The notes under the pieces: model-generated | Told to the model about the DNA's origin: nothing | Databases searched by the model: none | Seen by the model: the letters and a program-made list of their open reading frames with translations, nothing else | Translations under genes and position numbers: made by a program | NCBI RefSeq assembly: GCF_000308495.1 | Contig: NZ_BAFU01000078.1 | Location: forward strand, 1-64,000 | Length of the DNA: 64,000 nucleotides | DNA from: Nocardia brevicatena NBRC 12119 | GTDB taxonomy: Bacteria; Actinomycetota; Actinomycetes; Mycobacteriales; Mycobacteriaceae | Direction: 5' to 3' | Shown here: positions 60,448 to 64,000 of the stretch, piece by piece | How positions within the stretch are numbered: the first letter of the stretch is position 1 | Layout: the number at the start of each line of letters is the position of its first letter

Positions 60448-62141
60448 ACCGTATCGAGAACGCCGGACACTACCGCGATCTGGTTCCCACCGATCTGCGC
60501 CGCACCTGGTCGCGGGCCGGCCACTACCCCGACCGCGATATCTACTCGATGTTCGCCGAGCACGTCGCGCGGCGGCCGGACGCCGAAGCGGTAATCGACG
60601 CCGACGGCACGGTCACCTACGCCGAACTCGACACTCTCGCCCGCCGCCTCGCCGCCGGGCTGGCCCGGTTGGGCATCGGCGCCGCCGACGTGGTGGCCGT
60701 TCAGTTGCCCAACAGCCGGCTGGCCTGCGCCGCGGATCTGGCCATCGCCGCCCTCGGCGCCATCGCACTGCCGTTCCCCATCGGACGCGGCAGCCGGGAG
60801 GCGGCCAACCTGGTCCGCCGCTCCGGCGCGGTCGCGGTGCTCGCACCGACCGAGCACAACGGTTTCCACAATGCGGCGAACATCCGGGATATGAGCGCCG
60901 AACTGCCCTGCCTGCGCGCCGTGGTCAGCGTCGGCCACCACACCTGCCGCGGCTGCGTCCCCATTCACGCTCTGCTCGCCCCCGACCCCGACGGCTTCCG
61001 ACCCGGTCGCCACGATCCCGACAGCCCGGCGCGGATTCTGGTCACCTCGGGTTCGGAGGCGGAACCGAAAATGGTCCTGTACTCCCATAACGCCCTGATA
61101 GGCGGCCGCGGCGCCATGCTCGCCACCTTGCACGACGATCCCGCCGCCATGCGCAATATGTTCCTCGTGCCCTTGGCCTCGGCATTCGGTTCCAGCGGTA
61201 CCGCGGTCACCCTCGCCGCGTTCGGCGCGAGCCTGGTACTGCAACCGAAATTCGATGCCGCGGCGACCCTTGCCGCCGTCGCCCGGGCCCGTCCGACACA
61301 TCTGCTGGGTGTGCCGACCATGCTGCGCATGCTGCTCGACCATCCTCGGCTCGAGCAGACCGATCTGTCGAGTCTGCGGGCCGTGGTGTTGGGCGGTTCG
61401 CCCCTCGACGCCGAAACCGCGCGGCGGGGACGTGAGCTCATGGGAGTTCCGATCATCAACCTCTACGGCTCGGCCGACGGTGTATCCACCCACACCGCAC
61501 TCGACGACCCGCACGAACGTGCCACCACCGCCGGCCGCCCCGATCCGGCCGTCGCCGAGATCCGTATCGTCGACCGCGACGACGAACCGCTGCCCGCCGG
61601 TCGAGTGGGCGAAATCATCGCCCGCGGACCCATGTCCCCGCTGTGTTACGTCGATGCCCCCGACCTCGACCGCACACTCCGCACCCCCGACGGCTGGACC
61701 CGCACCGGCGATCTCGGCCGATTCGACGACGACGGCTACCTCACCGTCGTCGGCCGGAGCAAGGACGTCATCGTCCGCGGTGGTCTCAATATCAGCCCCG
61801 CCGAGGTCGAGGCGCTGCTCATCACCCACCCCGCCGTCACCGACGTCGCCTGTATCCCCGTCCCCGACCCGCATTACGGCGAACGGCTCTGCGCCTGTAT
61901 CACCGCGACCCGGCCGGTCACCCTCGACGACCTCATCGGGCATCTGACCGCGGCAGGGCTCGAACCACGCAAATTTCCCGAACGCCTGCTCCGACTTCCC
62001 GCATTGCCGCTGGGACCCGCCGGAAAGGTCGACCGGCGCGCCCTCCGCGCGTACGCGCGAAGCCGAACCGCCGACGCCGGGCGAAGGAGGGACGACACCT
62101 CGGACATGGCAGGTGAGAGACCCAGTTCGACGCATGAGTGA
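60444..62141 (+). CDS. AMP-dependent acyl-CoA ligase
   Basis: Class I adenylate-forming enzyme of 565 aa, resembling cyclohexanecarboxylate- or benzoate-type CoA ligases. Seen: VAVQLPNSRLACAADLAIAALGA, the P-loop TSGSEAEPKMVLYSHNAL, LYGSADGVSTHTA, TGDLGRFDDDGYLTVVGRSKDVIVRGGLNISPAEVE and the terminal PAGKVDRRALR with the catalytic Lys. Start set at GTG 60444 (GGAGA upstream), overlapping the CoA-transferase stop. Substrate unknown, probably the acid imported by the BASS transporter. It has a short Arg/Asp/Ser-rich C-terminal tail. Confidence 0.92.
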   Translation: MNRIENAGHYRDLVPTDLRRTWSRAGHYPDRDIYSMFAEHVARRPDAEAVIDADGTVTYAELDTLARRLAAGLARLGIGAADVVAVQLPNSRLACAADLAIAALGAIALPFPIGRGSREAANLVRRSGAVAVLAPTEHNGFHNAANIRDMSAELPCLRAVVSVGHHTCRGCVPIHALLAPDPDGFRPGRHDPDSPARILVTSGSEAEPKMVLYSHNALIGGRGAMLATLHDDPAAMRNMFLVPLASAFGSSGTAVTLAAFGASLVLQPKFDAAATLAAVARARPTHLLGVPTMLRMLLDHPRLEQTDLSSLRAVVLGGSPLDAETARRGRELMGVPIINLYGSADGVSTHTALDDPHERATTAGRPDPAVAEIRIVDRDDEPLPAGRVGEIIARGPMSPLCYVDAPDLDRTLRTPDGWTRTGDLGRFDDDGYLTVVGRSKDVIVRGGLNISPAEVEALLITHPAVTDVACIPVPDPHYGERLCACITATRPVTLDDLIGHLTAAGLEPRKFPERLLRLPALPLGPAGKVDRRALRAYARSRTADAGRRRDDTSDMAGERPSSTHE

Positions 62142-62243
62142 CCCACATAACACCACTGCTGGGAACCACGGAGAGACCGCGGTCGACTTGTGGTCGACAG
62201 TAAGCTCTCGCTGAGCACAACACGATCGGAAGTAGAGACACAC

Positions 62244-62942
62244 ATGGTCTTCCGTAAGGGGGCCGCGGTAGCGGCCCTGGTTATCTCCGCCCTGGGAATC
62301 ACCGCGGGCACCGCGGCAGCCGACCCGGTTCAGGACACGCCCGATATCCGATTCCGCGGCACTATCGTCGACCACTCGGTCGTTCTCGACATGGACGCCG
62401 GCTCGGTATCCGTCGCCGACAACCACCTGCGGTTCATCGATCGGCACGGCTCTACCGTCGCCTCGCTCCCACTCACCTACATTCGCGGCGGCACGGCGCT
62501 GCCGATCACGGCGCGACTCGACGGCGACAACTCCGTCACTCTGACCGCCGTCACCGATCCGGCCGCGGCACGGCCGGTCGACCCCGCCACCGCGGCGGAG
62601 CTCGAGGAGATCGCACACCCGGACAGCGACGCCCTGAACGACTTCGGCATGGCGATGATGACGGCCACCACCGTTGGCAGCCTGCTCGGCAGCGCGATCG
62701 GCGCGGGAATCGGCTGTGTGGCCGGCGGGATCGTCGGCGCGGCCGCCGGCGTGATCGTGACCATCGGTCTGCTCGCCATCCCCGGCGCGATCGGCGGCTG
62801 CCTCATCACCGGTGCCGCGCTCGGCGCCATAGGCGCGGTCGCCGGAACGGTTATCGTCGGTCTGCCCGCCCTTGTCGCCGCCGGAATCCGGTTCTGGGAA
62901 GATACGCACCCGCCGGCGATACCCGCTCCGCACGAAGCCTGA
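62244..62942 (+). CDS. Secreted glycine-zipper protein, Nocardia-type hypothetical
   Basis: 232 aa. Signal peptide VFRKGAAVAALVISALGITAGTAAA with cleavage after AAA (about residue 26, before DPVQ). The middle domain (residues ~30-115) is beta-rich (IRFRGTIVDHSVVLDMDAGSVSV, DNSVTLTAVTD). The C-terminal third has long Gly/Ala/Ile/Val segments with GxxxG spacing (VGSLLGSAIGAGIGCVAGGIVGAAAG, LITGAALGAIGAVAGTV), so it may insert into a membrane or pack as a glycine zipper. Proteins of this design are frequent in Nocardia. Function unknown. Start at ATG 62244; GGAAG lies about 11 nt upstream. Confidence 0.82.
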   Translation: MVFRKGAAVAALVISALGITAGTAAADPVQDTPDIRFRGTIVDHSVVLDMDAGSVSVADNHLRFIDRHGSTVASLPLTYIRGGTALPITARLDGDNSVTLTAVTDPAAARPVDPATAAELEEIAHPDSDALNDFGMAMMTATTVGSLLGSAIGAGIGCVAGGIVGAAAGVIVTIGLLAIPGAIGGCLITGAALGAIGAVAGTVIVGLPALVAAGIRFWEDTHPPAIPAPHEA

Positions 62943-62951
62943 TTCGGCCGA

Positions 62952-62990
62952 CGGTGGTGCCGGCGGGCAAAACGTCCGCCGGCACCACCG
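62952..62990. terminator. Strong bidirectional terminator
   Basis: Perfect 15-bp stem (62952-62966 with 62976-62990) around the 9-nt loop GCAAAACGT, between the convergent secreted-protein and sigC genes. The left arm reads CGGTGGTGCCGGCGG. It serves both strands by position. Confidence 0.8.
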
Positions 62991-63022
62991 CGCTTATTCC
63001 TGCATCAGTACACGCGAATCTC

Positions 63023-63631
63023 TCACTGCGCCACCGACAGTGTCGAACCCACCCGTGGCATCGATCGGATGGCTTCGGATCTGCGTTCCGCCTCCTGCCA
63101 CAATTCCACCAATGTCTCCCGGGCTCGGGCCACCCGCGAACGGATGGTGCCGACAGGACAGTCCGCCGCTTCGGCCGCCTCGGCATAGGACAACCCGAAG
63201 ACCTGGGTCAGCACGAACGCCTCTCGCCGGTCGTCCGGCAGCCACCGCAGCAGTTGGCCGATGACCACCTCCTCGCCGATATCGCTCTGCGCCCCTTTCC
63301 GCCGACGATCCATCTCGGCCTGCCAATCGCAGCCCTGGGTGATCTTGGGTCGCGCGGCGGCGGTGCGGATCCGGTCGACAACGGTTCTTCGGGCGATCGA
63401 CAACAGCCAGACCCGCGCCGAGGACCGTCCGGCGAACCGCGGCAGGCTGCCGAGCACTCGGAGGAATGTCTCCTGGGTGAGATCGTCGGCCGACTGCACA
63501 TCGGTGAGATGCGCGACGAAACGCCACACCTCGTGTTGGGTCCGGCGCACGAATTCCTCGAGGGCGTGCCGATCACCCGCGCCCGCGGCCAGCGCCAACG
63601 CGGTCACCTGGTCCTGGTCATCGGATGACAT
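63023..63631 (-). CDS. sigC: ECF sigma factor, SigC-like
   Basis: Extracytoplasmic-function sigma factor of 202 aa that directs RNA polymerase to a small regulon. Region 2 at residues ~25-90: VWRFVAHLTDVQSADDLTQETFLRVLGSLPRF, then SARVWLLSIARRTVVDRIR. Region 4 at ~125-180: LPDDRREAFVLTQVFGLSYAEAAEAADCPVGTIRSRVARARETL. The wording of both regions is very close to mycobacterial SigC, which has no known anti-sigma partner beside it, and none is seen here either. Start ATG 63631; the open frame extends upstream but without homology. Confidence 0.93.
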   Translation of the reverse strand: MSSDDQDQVTALALAAGAGDRHALEEFVRRTQHEVWRFVAHLTDVQSADDLTQETFLRVLGSLPRFAGRSSARVWLLSIARRTVVDRIRTAAARPKITQGCDWQAEMDRRRKGAQSDIGEEVVIGQLLRWLPDDRREAFVLTQVFGLSYAEAAEAADCPVGTIRSRVARARETLVELWQEAERRSEAIRSMPRVGSTLSVAQ

Positions 63632-64000
63632 CGCCGGTCCAGGGCAGAGCCGAGCAGGAGGAATCGACGGTTGGTGCGGGACCGTCCGGTATGCGGTGCG
63701 GAAATCGAGGGCATAACGAATACATCTGGGTTCTCTTCGGTTCAGGGGACGCGCACAGGCGACATCCCGTCGAGTCCGCTGCCGCACGGTCCGCGCTCGA
63801 ATGGTCACGGGCCTTCGGCACCGGGTGTTCACGGCGCTCTCGCGGCCGGACAACGGCCGGAGGTGACGTCCGCCGATCTCGCGCAGTCGGGTGCGTGCGA
63901 AACGGTCGGGCCGGCGGGCGCGCCGGCCGGCATCGGCGGGTTCTGCGAGCGAACTCAGAACCGGGGCGGTCCCCGCCGATCCATCGAATGGCGCAGTATG
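63632..64000. other. Right-end region without recognised gene
   Basis: About 370 bp upstream of sigC to the window edge, presumably with the sigC promoter. A perfect 8-bp stem with a 4-nt loop is at 63909-63928. No coding frame is convincing. Confidence 0.4.
63909..63928. terminator. GC hairpin, possible terminator
   Basis: GGCCGGCG-GGCG-CGCCGGCC, perfect 8-bp stem. It may end a gene lying to the right of the window. Confidence 0.3.

Noticed and set aside
59985-62933. 982-codon minus-strand frame opposite the CoA ligase and secreted protein
   Set aside because: No recognisable domain; the plus-strand genes have full families, starts and a signal peptide.

Overview
The window is high-GC actinobacterial DNA. 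Gene content and order point to Mycobacteriales, most likely Nocardia: a leucine-degradation gene set arranged as in Mycobacterium tuberculosis Rv2506-Rv2498c, a SigC-type ECF sigma factor, a Nocardia-like secreted glycine-zipper protein, and a giant multimodular NRPS. The genus is an inference, because I could run no search.

Region 1 (1-25.86 kb, minus strand) is the 5' part of one nonribosomal peptide synthetase gene. It starts at a TTG near 25858 and runs off the left edge without a stop (at least 8618 residues). It holds seven complete modules and part of an eighth: C-A-T x5, C-A-T-E, C-A-T, C-A(partial). Specificity codes read by eye give Ser for modules 4 and 7 and Thr for module 5. Module 6 carries an epimerase and is followed by a D-accepting-type C domain. 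Module 1 opens with a C domain, which suggests an acylated starter, so the product may be a lipopeptide of the form acyl-X-X-X-Ser-Thr-(D)X-Ser-X... No thioesterase, MbtH-like protein or transporter for it lies in the window.

Region 2 (26-31 kb) has cobM, a PPOX/F420-type flavin protein, an MHS-family MFS transporter, and a three-gene minus-strand operon (membrane protein, DUF4345, AraC regulator). Region 3 (31.3-34.8 kb) looks like an accessory regulatory island: an IS3-type transposase remnant, two HTH regulators, an ImmA/IrrE-like metallopeptidase with a perfect 39-nt palindrome inside its 5' end, and an unknown protein. Region 4 (34.8-36.5 kb) is a cytochrome P450 preceded by two tandem 12-bp palindromes.

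Region 5 (36.7-46.3 kb) is the branched-chain acyl-CoA (leucine) degradation cluster: TetR regulator, accD1, accA1, acyl-CoA dehydrogenase, MaoC hydratase and CitE-like lyase, coupled by overlapping start/stop codons, then acetoacetyl-CoA synthetase. Together they would take isovaleryl/methylcrotonyl-type CoA esters to acetyl-CoA and acetoacetate. Region 6 (46.4-51.2 kb) is a TetR/membrane protein pair with a clear operator, a VOC protein, an MFS transporter coupled to a GH88-like hydrolase, and a GNAT acetyltransferase. Region 7 (51.7-55.4 kb) is a cluster-9 metal ABC transporter operon whose binding protein lacks the usual histidines, then an SRPBCC/ArsR pair under an ArsR-type palindrome. 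Region 8 (55.6-62.1 kb) is a LysR-controlled carboxylate uptake and activation set: BASS transporter, acyl-CoA dehydrogenase, an unusually long CaiB-type CoA transferase and an acyl-CoA ligase. The right end has the secreted glycine-zipper protein, a strong bidirectional terminator, and sigC. I saw no tRNA, rRNA, CRISPR array or replication origin.
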